Shown: piece after piece, positions 16,430-25,408 of the stretch
How the letters are laid out: each line of letters opens with the position of its first letter
How positions within the stretch are numbered: position 1 is the stretch's first letter
The notes under the pieces: generated by a model
What the model was told of the DNA's origin: nothing
The model's input: only the letters and a program-made list of their open reading frames with translations
The model's database searches: none
Made by a program: the position numbers and the translations under genes
Assembly (NCBI GenBank): GCA_947477745.1
Contig: CANJUF010000019.1
Span: 1-57,941 of the forward strand
Direction of reading: 5' to 3'
Length of the DNA stretch: 57,941 bases
Source of the DNA: Sphingomonadaceae bacterium
Lineage (GTDB): Bacteria; Pseudomonadota; Alphaproteobacteria; Sphingomonadales; Sphingomonadaceae

Positions 16430-17860
16430 TCAGCTCTCCAGCTGGCGCAGCAGCGAGCGCACGTCGCCGTCCATGTCGGCATCGCGGGTGCGCAGCTCCT
16501 CGATCAGCCGCACCGCGTGGATCACGGTCGAATGATCGCGCCCGCCGAACTTGCGCCCGATCTCTGGATAGCTACGCGGCGTGAGCACCTTGGACAGGTA
16601 CATCGCCACTTGCCGGGGCCGCACCACCGCACGGGCGCGGCGCTTGGAGCTCATCTCGGTGCGGTCGACCGAATAGAACTGGCACACGGTGCGCTGGATC
16701 TCGTCGATGGTGATGCGCTTGCGGTTCGCCGAGAGGATGTCGGTAAGCTGTTCCTCGGCAAGCTGGAGCGAAACCGCTTGGCCCGTAAGCTGGGCATAGG
16801 CGATCAGCTTGTTGAGGCCGCCGACCAGCTCGCGCACGTTGCGGTTGATGGTGCGGGCGAGGAACTCGATCACGTCGGCGGGAACGTCGGCAGGCGTGAA
16901 GCGCTGCAGCCGGTGCTCGAGGATCGCGCGGCGCAGTTCGATGTCGGCCGGCTGGATGTCGGCGACGAGGCCCATCGACAAGCGCGAGAGGAGGCGCTGA
17001 TCGACACCGTCAAGCGCCTGCGGCGCGCGGTCGGCAGCGAACACCAGCCGCTTGCCCTCGGCGAGCAGCGCATCGATCGTATAGAGCAGTTCCTCCTGCG
17101 CCGATGCCTTGCCGATGATGAACTGGATGTCGTCGACCATCAGCAAGTCGAAGCCGCGCAGCCGCGCCTTGAACTCGATCATCTGGTTCGCGCGCAGCGC
17201 CTGGACGAATTCGACCATAAAGCGCTCAGCCGAGCAGTAGAAGATGCGGCCGCGTGGATGGCTGGCGAGATAGGCGTGGCCGATGGCGTGGAGCAGGTGA
17301 GTCTTGCCCTGGCCGGTCGCGGCCTTGAGATAGAGCGGCGAGAACTGCGGCGGCTCGATCGCGGCGACACGCTGCGCTGCATTGTAGGCGAGCGTATTGG
17401 CCGTGCCGGTGACGAAAGTGGTGAAGGTCAATGAGGGATCGAGCGTGATCGTCGCCTGGCCGAAAGTGCCAAATTCGCCCGATCCGATCGCCACCGTGTT
17501 CGCCTCGCCGGGGACCTGCGCCGTATCGTTGGCTGCAAGTCCCGGATTGCCGTTCTGCCCGAAACGCAGTTCGGGAACATGGCGACGACCGGGCAGGACT
17601 TCGATCTGGACGTTGGTCAGGTCCGGGCGGGCGATCTTCCAGGCGAGCGAGAGCCGGTCGGCGAAACGCTCGCGCACCCAGTTGGCGGTGAATTCGTTCG
17701 GCAGGAACAATTCAAGGACGCCGGTATCCTTGCTGATCGTGCCAAGCTGGATCGGCTTGATCCACTGGCTGTGCAGCTGCTGTCCAAGGGCCTTGCGCAG
17801 TCCAAGGCTGATGTCCGCCCAGTCAGCTGCAAGATTGATTGCTTCGTGCTCTTCTTCCAT
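16430..17860 (-). CDS. dnaA: Chromosomal replication initiator DnaA
   Basis: 476 residues from ATG 17860, which has ggggggaag directly upstream. Domain I is about 1-90, followed by a short linker. The AAA+ domain has a P-loop ATGQGKTH around 181-188 and Walker B LLMVDDIQF at 239-247. Domain IV ends with the DnaA box-binding signature GGRDHSTVIHA. The P-loop has Ala where GGVGLGKT of most DnaA has the first Gly. A longer frame to 18070 would add 70 low-complexity residues and is thought to be leader. It binds oriC and melts DNA. Confidence 0.95.
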   Translation of the reverse strand: MEEEHEAINLAADWADISLGLRKALGQQLHSQWIKPIQLGTISKDTGVLELFLPNEFTANWVRERFADRLSLAWKIARPDLTNVQIEVLPGRRHVPELRFGQNGNPGLAANDTAQVPGEANTVAIGSGEFGTFGQATITLDPSLTFTTFVTGTANTLAYNAAQRVAAIEPPQFSPLYLKAATGQGKTHLLHAIGHAYLASHPRGRIFYCSAERFMVEFVQALRANQMIEFKARLRGFDLLMVDDIQFIIGKASAQEELLYTIDALLAEGKRLVFAADRAPQALDGVDQRLLSRLSMGLVADIQPADIELRRAILEHRLQRFTPADVPADVIEFLARTINRNVRELVGGLNKLIAYAQLTGQAVSLQLAEEQLTDILSANRKRITIDEIQRTVCQFYSVDRTEMSSKRRARAVVRPRQVAMYLSKVLTPRSYPEIGRKFGGRDHSTVIHAVRLIEELRTRDADMDGDVRSLLRQLES

Positions 17861-18384
17861 CTTCCCCCCGAACGGCTCCGCATTGCGGTGGCTGTTGTGC
17901 TCACGACCTGAATTTTTCGATGACGAAACAGTCACAGGTGCCTCTTTGCCATGATGCTTGAACCGGTTTGCCCCTGGCCCCCGGGCCGAGCGGAACCGGG
18001 CCCCCGATCCGGGCACGGCGAAGCCATTGCCGACCGGACAGAGGCCATGCCGGATCGGGCACTTCGCCAATGCTTACGAATTTGATCCCAGACCGATTCC
18101 GCACCGGCCACGAGCGTCCTGTTAACGCCCTGCCGGGCAGGGTCAAACGGGCTTTTTTCAAAAAAGTGTCATACGGGGGCTTGACGTGGCTCGATTCCTT
18201 ACGAAATTTTTTTTCTTTAATGAAATCATAGATTTTTGCAGTGCAGCAGTGCGAATCGCCGGAATTGTTGGCTTTTTCCGAGGCGGTTTTGCGGCGCGGC
18301 ACAAAGCAAAAAAAGGGACCAGGTAATTACCCTGACCCCTGTTCTTTCTTTGTGCCCGCGAACGGGCGAATCACTGCCTGCGAA
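17861..18384. other. Intergenic region upstream of dnaA
   Basis: About 520 bases between the dnaA start and rpsT end, both genes on the minus strand. It contains a perfect short palindrome cttttttcaaaaaag at 18152-18166 and an AT-rich tract (acgaaattttttttctttaa and on to 18239). The rpsT terminator is at 18308-18338. No sequence matching the DnaA box ttatccaca or its close variants was seen, so an origin here is not supported. The AT-rich tract most likely includes the dnaA promoter, but no -35/-10 pair is convincing. Confidence 0.5.
18308..18338 (-). terminator. Terminator-like palindrome downstream of rpsT
   Basis: On the minus strand gggtcagggtaattacctgg followed by tccc forms an imperfect palindrome (about 10 of 12 positions pair) and runs straight into seven T residues. 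It lies about 46 bases after the rpsT stop. The ggggtcagggtaattac sequence also resembles a dispersed REP-like motif. Confidence 0.55.
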
Positions 18385-18645
18385 TCAGAGCGAGGCGACC
18401 CGCTTGGTCAGCCGCGAGAACTTGCGCGACACTGTGTTCTTGTGAAGCACGCCGCGCGCCACGCCGCGCGCCATTTCCGGCTGGGCGGCCTTGAGCGCCG
18501 ATGCAGCGGCATCCTTGTCGCCGCCTTCGATCGCGGCTTCGACCTTCTTGATGAAGGTGCGGATCCGGCTCAGGCGATTGGTGTTGATCGAGGTGCGCTT
18601 TTCATTGCGGCGGATGCGCTTGCGGGCTTGCGGCGTATTGGCCAT
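18385..18645 (-). CDS. rpsT: 30S ribosomal protein S20
   Basis: 86 residues, highly basic and helical, starting [17 protein letters not shown] and ending [12 protein letters not shown], characteristic of S20 over its full length. It binds 16S rRNA in the small subunit. It is a stand-alone gene between mutM and dnaA on the minus strand, an arrangement common in alphaproteobacteria, and is followed by a terminator-like palindrome. Confidence 0.96.
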   Translation of the reverse strand: MANTPQARKRIRRNEKRTSINTNRLSRIRTFIKKVEAAIEGGDKDAAASALKAAQPEMARGVARGVLHKNTVSRKFSRLTKRVASL

Positions 18646-18802
18646 GTCTGTCCTTCATGCGGGCCAAGGGCTGGCCCCTAATGGGTGAATCTCTTGCAAA
18701 ACTGCGGGCAGCGACCGGAATCGCGCCCGCAAGAAGCGCGGCCCTTAGCTGCCGCCCGGCGGATCGTCAAGCAATGCGGGGTGCGACACCGGCGCGCGCG
18801 CG

Positions 18803-19615
18803 CTATTTCTGGCAGGCCGGGCACCAGAAGGTGCTGCGCCCGCCCTGGACGAACCGAGCGACCTTGCCGCCGCAGGGGCACGGCTCGCCCTCGCGCCCGT
18901 AAACCGACCACGACGCCGCGAAATAACCCAGCTCGCCCGAAGGCTGCGCATAGTCTCGGATGGTCGATCCGCCTGCCGCGATCGATTCGGTCAGCACCTG
19001 CTTGATCGCCGGAACCAGCCGCTCCAGCGCGGGCTTCGAGATGCGCCCGGCGGCCTTATCGGGGCGGATGCGGGCGCGGTAGAGAGCCTCGCAGACGTAG
19101 ATGTTGCCCAGCCCCGCGACGATCCGCTGGTCGAGCAGCATCTGCTTGATCGGTGCGGTCCGCCCGGCGAGCGCGGCCTTGATATGGGCAGGGGTGAACG
19201 CATCGCCCAGCGGTTCCGGTCCCATCACGGCGAACGGTCCGAACGATTCGAGTGCAGAGGTTTCGACCAGATCGACCGAGCCGAACCGCCGCGCATCGTT
19301 AAGCGCAAGGCGAAGGCCCGCCCCGGTCTCGATCACCAGATGGTCGTGCTTCTCGATTGCCTTGGGATCGATTCGCCAGCGCCCCGACATGCCCAGATGG
19401 AACACCATGGTCATGGCGCGGTCGGTATGGATGAGGCCATACTTGGCCCGCCGCGCCAGCGCGGTCACGTGCGCGCCGGTCAGCACCTGGACGAGATCGG
19501 GCGGAAACGGGCGGCGCAGGTCTGCCCGGTTGACCATGACACGCGCGATCCGCTCGCCCTGGAGCACGCGGGCCAGGCCGCGCACGGTGGTTTCGACTTC
19601 GGGAAGCTCGGGCAT
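18803..19615 (-). CDS. mutM: Formamidopyrimidine-DNA glycosylase (Fpg)
   Basis: 270 residues. MutM excises 8-oxoguanine and formamidopyrimidines. The N-terminal proline nucleophile P2 and E3 are in MPELPEVET, and the catalytic lysine is in RRAKYGL. The C-terminal zinc finger CPCGGK ... FWCPACQK is complete. The H2TH region contains DQRIVAGLGNIYVCEAL. It lies upstream of rpsT on the minus strand; the divergent ubiE gene is separated by a block of three hairpins. Confidence 0.96.
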   Translation of the reverse strand: MPELPEVETTVRGLARVLQGERIARVMVNRADLRRPFPPDLVQVLTGAHVTALARRAKYGLIHTDRAMTMVFHLGMSGRWRIDPKAIEKHDHLVIETGAGLRLALNDARRFGSVDLVETSALESFGPFAVMGPEPLGDAFTPAHIKAALAGRTAPIKQMLLDQRIVAGLGNIYVCEALYRARIRPDKAAGRISKPALERLVPAIKQVLTESIAAGGSTIRDYAQPSGELGYFAASWSVYGREGEPCPCGGKVARFVQGGRSTFWCPACQK

Positions 19616-19667
19616 TGCGCGCTGCTATCAGCCTTTGCGCGCTGCCGAAACCCGCGTAGGAGTCTGA

Positions 19668-19813
19668 TCCGAAATTCCGCCAGAGGCGGTTTTCGGATCG
19701 TTCGGTGCCAGCCCACTCCCCCAACCCGCCACCCAAAGCATACCATTTCGTTGGGTGGCCGGGTGGGGGAGTGGGCCGGTGCCGCTACCGAAATTCGCTA
19801 TTCGCGAATTTCG
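19668..19813. repeat. Cluster of three hairpins upstream of ubiE
   Basis: Three consecutive inverted repeats fill the divergent mutM/ubiE gap. First, tccgaaa...ccgcc-aga-ggcgg...tttcgga at 19668-19697. Second, a long one at 19704-19783 with ggtgccagcccactccccca opposing tgggggagtgggccggtgcc. Third, cgaaattcg and cgaatttcg at 19789-19813, nearly adjoining the ubiE start. The large arms look like an intergenic REP element. Confidence 0.85.
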
Positions 19814-19836
19814 AATAAAACTCTAAGGCGCCGGCG

Positions 19837-20580
19837 ATGAGCGATAGTGTGTCCTTCGGCTACGAACAGGTGGCCCCCGAGGAAAAGACCGCGCGGGTCG
19901 GCGCGGTATTTTCCAATGTCGCGCGCAAGTACGACGTGATGAACGATGCCATGTCGGGCGGCATGCACCGGCTGTGGAAGGACCGCTTCGTGCGCCGGGT
20001 CAAGCCGCGGCCGGGCGAGGCTATCCTCGATATGGCGGGCGGCACCGGTGATATCGCCTTCCGCCTCGCCAAAGCGGGCGCCGAGGTAACGGTGTCGGAC
20101 ATCAATCAGGACATGCTCGACGTCGGCATCGAGCGCGCCATGAAGCGCGGCTTGGCCAAGGAAGAGGGGGGCCTGGTCTGGTCGTGCCAGAACGCCGAGG
20201 AACTCGCGTTCCCGTCGCGGACTTTCGATGCCTACACCATTGCCTTCGGGATCAGGAACGTCACCCGCATCGACAAGGCGCTGGACGAGGCATACCGCGT
20301 GCTCAAGTTCGGCGGGCGGTTCTTCTGCCTCGAATTCTCGACCACCGAATGGCCGGGCTTCAAGGAAGCCTACGATGCCTATTCGCACAAGCTCGTGCCC
20401 AGGATCGGCAAGGCCATTGCCGGAGACGCCGAGAGTTATCGCTACCTCGTCGAATCGATCCGCCGGTTCCCGGCCATGCCTGAGTTCGAGGCGATGATCG
20501 CCAAGGCAGGCTTCGTGCGCACCAGGGTCGAGCCGATCATGGGCGGGCTGGTCGCAATCCATTCGGGATGGAAGGTCTAG
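19837..20580 (+). CDS. ubiE: Ubiquinone/menaquinone C-methyltransferase
   Basis: 247 residues. UbiE methylates the quinone ring using S-adenosylmethionine. Motif I is ILDMAGGTGDIAFRL; the family signatures YDVMNDAMSGGMHRLWKD and NAEELAFPSRTFDAYTIAFGIRNV are both present. With UbiB next and UbiG at 40198, and no menaquinone genes seen, ubiquinone is the likely product. It leads a plus-strand run with ubiB, a membrane protein, coaBC and dut. Confidence 0.96.
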   Translation: MSDSVSFGYEQVAPEEKTARVGAVFSNVARKYDVMNDAMSGGMHRLWKDRFVRRVKPRPGEAILDMAGGTGDIAFRLAKAGAEVTVSDINQDMLDVGIERAMKRGLAKEEGGLVWSCQNAEELAFPSRTFDAYTIAFGIRNVTRIDKALDEAYRVLKFGGRFFCLEFSTTEWPGFKEAYDAYSHKLVPRIGKAIAGDAESYRYLVESIRRFPAMPEFEAMIAKAGFVRTRVEPIMGGLVAIHSGWKV

Positions 20581-20589
20581 AAAGTCCGC

Positions 20590-22155
20590 GTGACCCGTCC
20601 TGCAACTCACATCTATCGCTTGCTCAAGTGGGGCCGCGTGCTCGCCCGGCACGGTGCGCTGCGCATCATCGAGCAGGAGCGCAACACGCCCCCCGCGGTG
20701 CGGCGCCTGTGCCGTCTCGCCCGTTTCGCCACAATTCAGCCGCGCGTGCCCGACTATGCCGGCGCGTTCCAGGCGATCGGGCCGGCTGCGATCAAGCTGG
20801 GCCAGACGCTGGCGACCCGGCCCGATCTGGTCGGCGAGGAGGCCGCGCGCAACCTGCTCAGCTTGCAGGACAGCTTGCCGCCCCAGCCATTTCCCGCGAT
20901 CCGCGAGCAGATCGAGGCGAGTTTCGGCGCGCCGCTCGAGAGCCTGTTTGCAAGCTTCGATCCCGAGCCGGTCGGCTCCGCCTCGATCGCGCAGGTCTAC
21001 CGCGCCGCCACCACCGAGGGGCGCGATGTTGCGGTCAAGGTACTGCGTCCCGGCATCCGCGAACGCTTCGCGCGCGACCTTGAAACCTATGAGTGGGCTG
21101 CCGCTCACCTCGAGGCGCTCGGCGGAGAGGCTGCGCGGCTGCGCCCGCGCGCGGTGATCGACAACCTCAAGCGCTGGACCTGGCGCGAGCTTGACCTGCG
21201 GCGCGAGGGCGCTTCGGCTTCCGAACTCGCCGAAGCCATGCAGGCATTCGAAGGCTACCAGGTGCCCGGGATCGACTGGGACCGGACCAATGGCCGGGTG
21301 ATGACGATCGAATGGATCGAGGGCGTCAAGATCAGCGAGATCGACGCGCTTCGGGCAGCCGGGCACCAGATGCCCGAGCTGGCTCGCCGCCTCGTCCTTG
21401 CATTCCTCACGCAGGCGATCAGCGCCGGGTTTTTCCATGCCGACATGCATCAGGGCAACCTGTTCGTGAAAGCGGACGGCACCATCGCGGCGATCGATTT
21501 CGGCATCATGGGGCGGATCAGCCGCAAGGCCCGCCAGTGGCTTGCCGAAATCCTGTTCGGCCTCACCACCGGCAATTACCGGCGCGTCGCCGAGATCCAT
21601 TTCGAGGCGCAATATGTGCCCAGCTATCATTCGCTCGAGGAGTTCGCCACGGCGCTGCGCGCGGTGGGGGAGCCGATGCGCGGCAAGCCGGTAAGCGAGC
21701 TTTCGGTCGGCCAGATGCTCGACGGGCTGTTCGCGATCACCCGCGATTTCGACATGCAGGTCCAGCCGCACTTGCTGCTGCTGCAAAAGACCATGGTAAT
21801 GGTCGAGGGGCTGGCGACCGCGCTCGACCCCGAAATCAACATGTGGGATGTTTCCGCTCCCTTCGTGCGCGGCTGGATCCGGGACGAACTTGGCCCCGAA
21901 GCCGCAATTGCCGACCGGCTGCGCGAAGATGGGCAGACCTTGCTGCGGCTGCCCGATCTGGTGCGCCGCATCGAGGAGCGCTACCCGGCCAAGGGCGGCG
22001 CGCCCGAAGCCCCGCCGCTTCCCGAGGTGCGGCTGATCTGGGAAAATAAACCGCGAATTAACCAATGGGGCCGATATCTGCTCGCCGCACTGGCAGGGGG
22101 TCTTGCGGTATGGGCGGCATTGCAGACACAGCTGCTGGCGGGCCTGACGGGCTGA
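20590..22155 (+). CDS. ubiB: UbiB-family atypical kinase for ubiquinone biosynthesis
   Basis: 521 residues of the ADCK/UbiB protein-kinase-like family. The KxGQ motif is IKLGQTLATR, followed by the phosphate-binding AVKVLRPG, catalytic-loop HADMHQGNLFV and metal-binding AIDFGIMG. The C-terminus carries the expected hydrophobic anchor (LLAALAGGLAVWAALQTQLL). It supports ubiquinone synthesis at the membrane, probably through its ATPase activity. The start is GTG, nine bases after the ubiE stop, so the two are co-transcribed. Confidence 0.95.
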   Translation: MTRPATHIYRLLKWGRVLARHGALRIIEQERNTPPAVRRLCRLARFATIQPRVPDYAGAFQAIGPAAIKLGQTLATRPDLVGEEAARNLLSLQDSLPPQPFPAIREQIEASFGAPLESLFASFDPEPVGSASIAQVYRAATTEGRDVAVKVLRPGIRERFARDLETYEWAAAHLEALGGEAARLRPRAVIDNLKRWTWRELDLRREGASASELAEAMQAFEGYQVPGIDWDRTNGRVMTIEWIEGVKISEIDALRAAGHQMPELARRLVLAFLTQAISAGFFHADMHQGNLFVKADGTIAAIDFGIMGRISRKARQWLAEILFGLTTGNYRRVAEIHFEAQYVPSYHSLEEFATALRAVGEPMRGKPVSELSVGQMLDGLFAITRDFDMQVQPHLLLLQKTMVMVEGLATALDPEINMWDVSAPFVRGWIRDELGPEAAIADRLREDGQTLLRLPDLVRRIEERYPAKGGAPEAPPLPEVRLIWENKPRINQWGRYLLAALAGGLAVWAALQTQLLAGLTG

Positions 22156-23267
22156 CGCCGGCGATCCGCTTTTCGGCATGGTCGGCGCGCGAGGCGCGGC
22201 TCGTGCTGCTTTCGTTTTTCATCCTCTTGATCGCTTCGGCGTTCGTGCCGGTGGTCGCAGGCAAATCCGAGGTTGCGACGCAAGGCTTCGCCGAGAATAT
22301 CGCCGGAAAGCCTGCGCCCGAGCGCGAACGCGACGAAGACCTTGCGCTTTACGACCGTGCGATCGAGCGCATCCAGCACGGCGAGAATTATTACGACTTC
22401 ATCGTCGCCGAGCACCGCCTGGCCGACTATCCGGTGCGGCCGGGCGTCGCCGTGCGCTTGCCGACGCTGGCCTATATCGACGCCTGGCTGGGCATTCCCG
22501 GCCAGATCGCCGCATCACTGGCGCTGCTGGCCGCCGTGCTGGTCGCATGGTGGCGGCGGCTGGGCGAGGAAGCGGGCTCGGCGCGGGCGCGCCGGATCGG
22601 CTTCGCGCTGCTGCTGATCGGCGCCACGCTTGGCCTCAACCGGCATTTCTTCGTGCTGCACGAACTGTGGTCGGGCATGCTGCTGGCGCTGACTTTCGGA
22701 CTTCACCGGCCGGGCAAATGGGGCTGGGCGCTTGCTGCCGCTGCTCTGGCGGTCGCGATCCGCGAGCATGCCCTGCCCTTTATCCTGCTGATGGCGGCGA
22801 TGGCTTTCTTGCGGCGCGACTGGAAGGAAGGCGCGGCGTGGAGCGCGCTCGCCGCCGCGTTCCTGGTCTTTCTGGGCCTGCACCTTGCCATCATCGCGGC
22901 GCAGGTTTTGCCGAGCGATCCCTTCGGACAGGGCTGGCTCGACCTGCGCGGGCTGCCCGGCTGGATTTCCTATGTCGCGCTGTCGAGCAACCTGCGCTTC
23001 CTGCCGGGCTTCGTTGCCGGTCCGCTGATCGTGCTCGCCATGCTCGGCTGGGCGGCGTGGAACCGGCCGGCGGGCCAGTTCGGTTTCCTGCTCTATGGCG
23101 GCTACGGCCTGCTGTTCATGATCGCCGGGCGTCCCGACACCTATTACTGGGGGGTGATGGTCGCTCCGGCGGTGATGGTGGGGCTCGCCTTTGCGCCTGC
23201 GGGCCTGCGCGCGCTGATCGCGGCAGCGAGCGCGCCTGCACCGGAACCGCAAATCCGTTGCGCGTGA
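22110..23267 (+). CDS. Polytopic membrane protein of unknown function
   Basis: About 385 residues with roughly nine hydrophobic segments, beginning with LVLLSFFILLIASAFVPVV. After the first helix a periplasmic loop has DRAIERIQHGENYYDFIVAEH and YPVRPGVAVRLP, a pattern reminiscent of GT-C type glycosyltransferase-like proteins, though no catalytic motif is certain. ATG 22110 lies inside the last 46 bases of ubiB; no later start gives the first helix. It sits between ubiB and coaBC and may be part of that operon. Function is not assigned. Confidence 0.7.
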   Translation: MGGIADTAAGGPDGLTPAIRFSAWSAREARLVLLSFFILLIASAFVPVVAGKSEVATQGFAENIAGKPAPERERDEDLALYDRAIERIQHGENYYDFIVAEHRLADYPVRPGVAVRLPTLAYIDAWLGIPGQIAASLALLAAVLVAWWRRLGEEAGSARARRIGFALLLIGATLGLNRHFFVLHELWSGMLLALTFGLHRPGKWGWALAAAALAVAIREHALPFILLMAAMAFLRRDWKEGAAWSALAAAFLVFLGLHLAIIAAQVLPSDPFGQGWLDLRGLPGWISYVALSSNLRFLPGFVAGPLIVLAMLGWAAWNRPAGQFGFLLYGGYGLLFMIAGRPDTYYWGVMVAPAVMVGLAFAPAGLRALIAAASAPAPEPQIRCA

Positions 23268-23295
23268 AGGCGCAAAGTTGCAGATAGCCTCAACT

Positions 23296-24942
23296 ATGAG
23301 TGGCCCGCGCGTGCTTCTGGTCGTGGGCGGCGGTATCGCTGCCTACAAGTCCTGCGAACTCATTCGCATCATCCGCAAGAGCGGAGGTGAGGTTACCTGT
23401 GTCCTGACCGAGGGCGGGGCGAAATTCGTCACGCCGATGGCGCTCGCGGCGCTGTCCGAAAATCCCGTCTATACCTCGCTGTTCGATCTCAAGGACGAGG
23501 TCGAGATGGGTCACATCCAGCTCAGCCGTCAGGCGGACCTGATCGTAGTTTGCCCGGCAACCGCGAACCTGATGGCCAAGATGGCCTCGGGCATTGCCGA
23601 CGATCTCGCCACGACTGTGCTGCTCGCCACTGACAAGCCGGTGATGGCGGTTCCGGCGATGAACGCGCGGATGTGGGAACACGAGGCGACCCGGCGCAAT
23701 GTCGAGACGCTGCGCGCGGCGGGTGTCGACGTGATGGAGCCGGACGAAGGCGCGATGGCCTGCGGCGAATATGGACCCGGCCGCCTGCCCGAGCCCGTCG
23801 CCGTATGGCAGCGCATCGCCTGGGCGCTCGACATCGATCCGGGCGAGATCGACCTGCTGCTGCCGCCGCCTTCGGTGATCGAGTATCATCCCGGCGGCGT
23901 AACGCCGGTAATTGAAGGCGATTCCGACGTCTATGGCCCCGAGGATGAGCCTGCCGCCAAGGAAGAAAGCGGCGGCCTTGGCGGCTTGTCCGCCTCGCTG
24001 ATTTCGCGCGGCATCCAGAAGGCGAAGGAAGCGGTCGGGCTGGCGCATCCTCCGGCCCCGCCGTCGGAACTCGCTGCGCCGGTCGCGGGCGGCCCGGTCC
24101 TGTCGAAAAAGGGTTCTGCGCGCGCTGCGCCCCCCACCGATCCCGAGGCGATCAACCACCTGGTGCGCGGCGAGCACGATTTCGCGCCGCAGCCGTTCGA
24201 AAACGACGTGCCGGGCCAGTTCCCTTCGGTCGGCGCGGCGCTTGGCGAGCAGCCGCCGATGTTCGTCGCCGATCCCGCGCATCAGCCGCTTGCCGGCAAG
24301 CACGTGCTGGTCACCGCCGGGCCAACGCGCGAGCCGATCGATCCGGTGCGCTATATCGCCAACCGCTCATCGGGAAGGCAGGGCTTTGCCATCGCCGCCG
24401 CCGCCGCCGCGCTCGGCGCGCGGGTGACTCTGGTTTCCGGGCCGGTCAATCTGGCAACGCCGAAAGGCGTCGAGCGGGTCGATGTCGAGACCGCGGTCGA
24501 GATGGCTGCGGCGGTCAAGGAGGCATTGCCCGCCGATATCGGGGTGATGGTCGCCGCGGTGGCCGACTGGCGGGTCGACAAGGTCGCCGAAGAGAAGATC
24601 AAGAAACGGGGGTCCGCCCCGCCGGCGCTGCTGCTCACCGAAAATCCCGATATTCTCGCCACGGTGGCCGGTTCGCGCGAGCGGCCCAAATTGCTCATCG
24701 GCTTCGCGGCCGAGACCGAGGACGTGCTCAGGCACGCCGCCGAAAAGCGCAAGCGCAAGGGCGTCGACTGGATCATTGCCAACGACGTCTCGGGCGACGT
24801 GATGGGCGGCGAGCGCAACCAGGTCCACATCGTCACCGCCGAAGACATCGAAGACCTGCCTGAAATGTCCAAGGAGGAAGTCGCGATGGCGCTGGTCGAA
24901 CGCATGGCCCAGGCCCTGGTCGGGCATCCGGTCAATGGATAG
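23296..24942 (+). CDS. coaBC: Phosphopantothenoylcysteine decarboxylase/phosphopantothenate-cysteine ligase with long linker
   Basis: 548 residues, about 140 more than E. coli CoaBC. The decarboxylase domain (1-185) retains H73, the substrate-binding [10 protein letters not shown] and the active-site cysteine C156 in [13 protein letters not shown]. The ligase domain (from about 333) starts [21 protein letters not shown] and has [16 protein letters not shown] and EEKIKKRG. Between them, residues about 186-332 form a Pro/Ala/Glu-rich insertion. It catalyses two steps of coenzyme A synthesis. ATG 23296 is used rather than TTG 23278. The end overlaps dut by 8 bases. Confidence 0.94.
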   Translation: MSGPRVLLVVGGGIAAYKSCELIRIIRKSGGEVTCVLTEGGAKFVTPMALAALSENPVYTSLFDLKDEVEMGHIQLSRQADLIVVCPATANLMAKMASGIADDLATTVLLATDKPVMAVPAMNARMWEHEATRRNVETLRAAGVDVMEPDEGAMACGEYGPGRLPEPVAVWQRIAWALDIDPGEIDLLLPPPSVIEYHPGGVTPVIEGDSDVYGPEDEPAAKEESGGLGGLSASLISRGIQKAKEAVGLAHPPAPPSELAAPVAGGPVLSKKGSARAAPPTDPEAINHLVRGEHDFAPQPFENDVPGQFPSVGAALGEQPPMFVADPAHQPLAGKHVLVTAGPTREPIDPVRYIANRSSGRQGFAIAAAAAALGARVTLVSGPVNLATPKGVERVDVETAVEMAAAVKEALPADIGVMVAAVADWRVDKVAEEKIKKRGSAPPALLLTENPDILATVAGSRERPKLLIGFAAETEDVLRHAAEKRKRKGVDWIIANDVSGDVMGGERNQVHIVTAEDIEDLPEMSKEEVAMALVERMAQALVGHPVNG

Positions 24943-25402
24943 GCCCGCGATCCCGGTCCCGGTCAAACGCCTCCCGCATTTCGAAGGGCTGGAGCTGCCC
25001 GCCTATGCCACCGAGGGGGCGGCAGGGATGGACGTGCTGGCTGCCGAGGACATGACGCTGGCGCCGGGTGCGCGCCATGCCGTCGCCACCGGGCTTGCCG
25101 TGGCGATCCCGCAAGGCTTCGAGATTCAGGTGCGGCCGCGCTCGGGTCTCGCGCTCAAGCACGGCGTGACCGTGCCCAACACGCCGGGCACGATCGATTC
25201 GGATTACCGCGGCGAACTCAAGGTCATCATGATCAACCACGGCAACGCTGTATTCGAGATCCGGCGCGGGGACCGCATCGCGCAGCTCGTGCTCGCCCCG
25301 GTCACGCAGGCGACCTGGCTCAAGGTCGACGAGCTTGACGAGACCGAGCGCGGCGAGGGCGGCTTCGGTTCGACCGGCGGTGTAGTGTCTCTCGGGAACT
25401 GA
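24935..25402 (+). CDS. dut: dUTP diphosphatase (trimeric dUTPase)
   Basis: 155 residues. It hydrolyses dUTP to dUMP, keeping uracil out of DNA and supplying dTMP synthesis. All five motifs are seen: [39 protein letters not shown] and the C-terminal [10 protein letters not shown]. The start overlaps the coaBC stop, so it is translated from the same transcript. The coaBC-dut pairing is common in proteobacteria. Confidence 0.97.
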   Translation: MDRPAIPVPVKRLPHFEGLELPAYATEGAAGMDVLAAEDMTLAPGARHAVATGLAVAIPQGFEIQVRPRSGLALKHGVTVPNTPGTIDSDYRGELKVIMINHGNAVFEIRRGDRIAQLVLAPVTQATWLKVDELDETERGEGGFGSTGGVVSLGN

Positions 25403-25408
25403 CAGCGG

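Noticed and set aside
17861..18384. Possible origin of replication next to dnaA
   Set aside because: There is an AT-rich tract, but I saw no DnaA-box-like sequence or array of repeats in the region, and alphaproteobacterial origins are often not at dnaA.
18646..18802. Possible tRNA or small RNA between rpsT and mutM
   Set aside because: No cloverleaf pattern, TTC arm or promoter/terminator pair is visible; it is most likely the rpsT leader.
19798..22179. Long open frame (793 codons) on the minus strand opposite ubiE and ubiB
   Set aside because: It is an antisense frame of two well-conserved plus-strand genes, is rich in R/D/H/A with no domain, and arises from GC-biased third positions.
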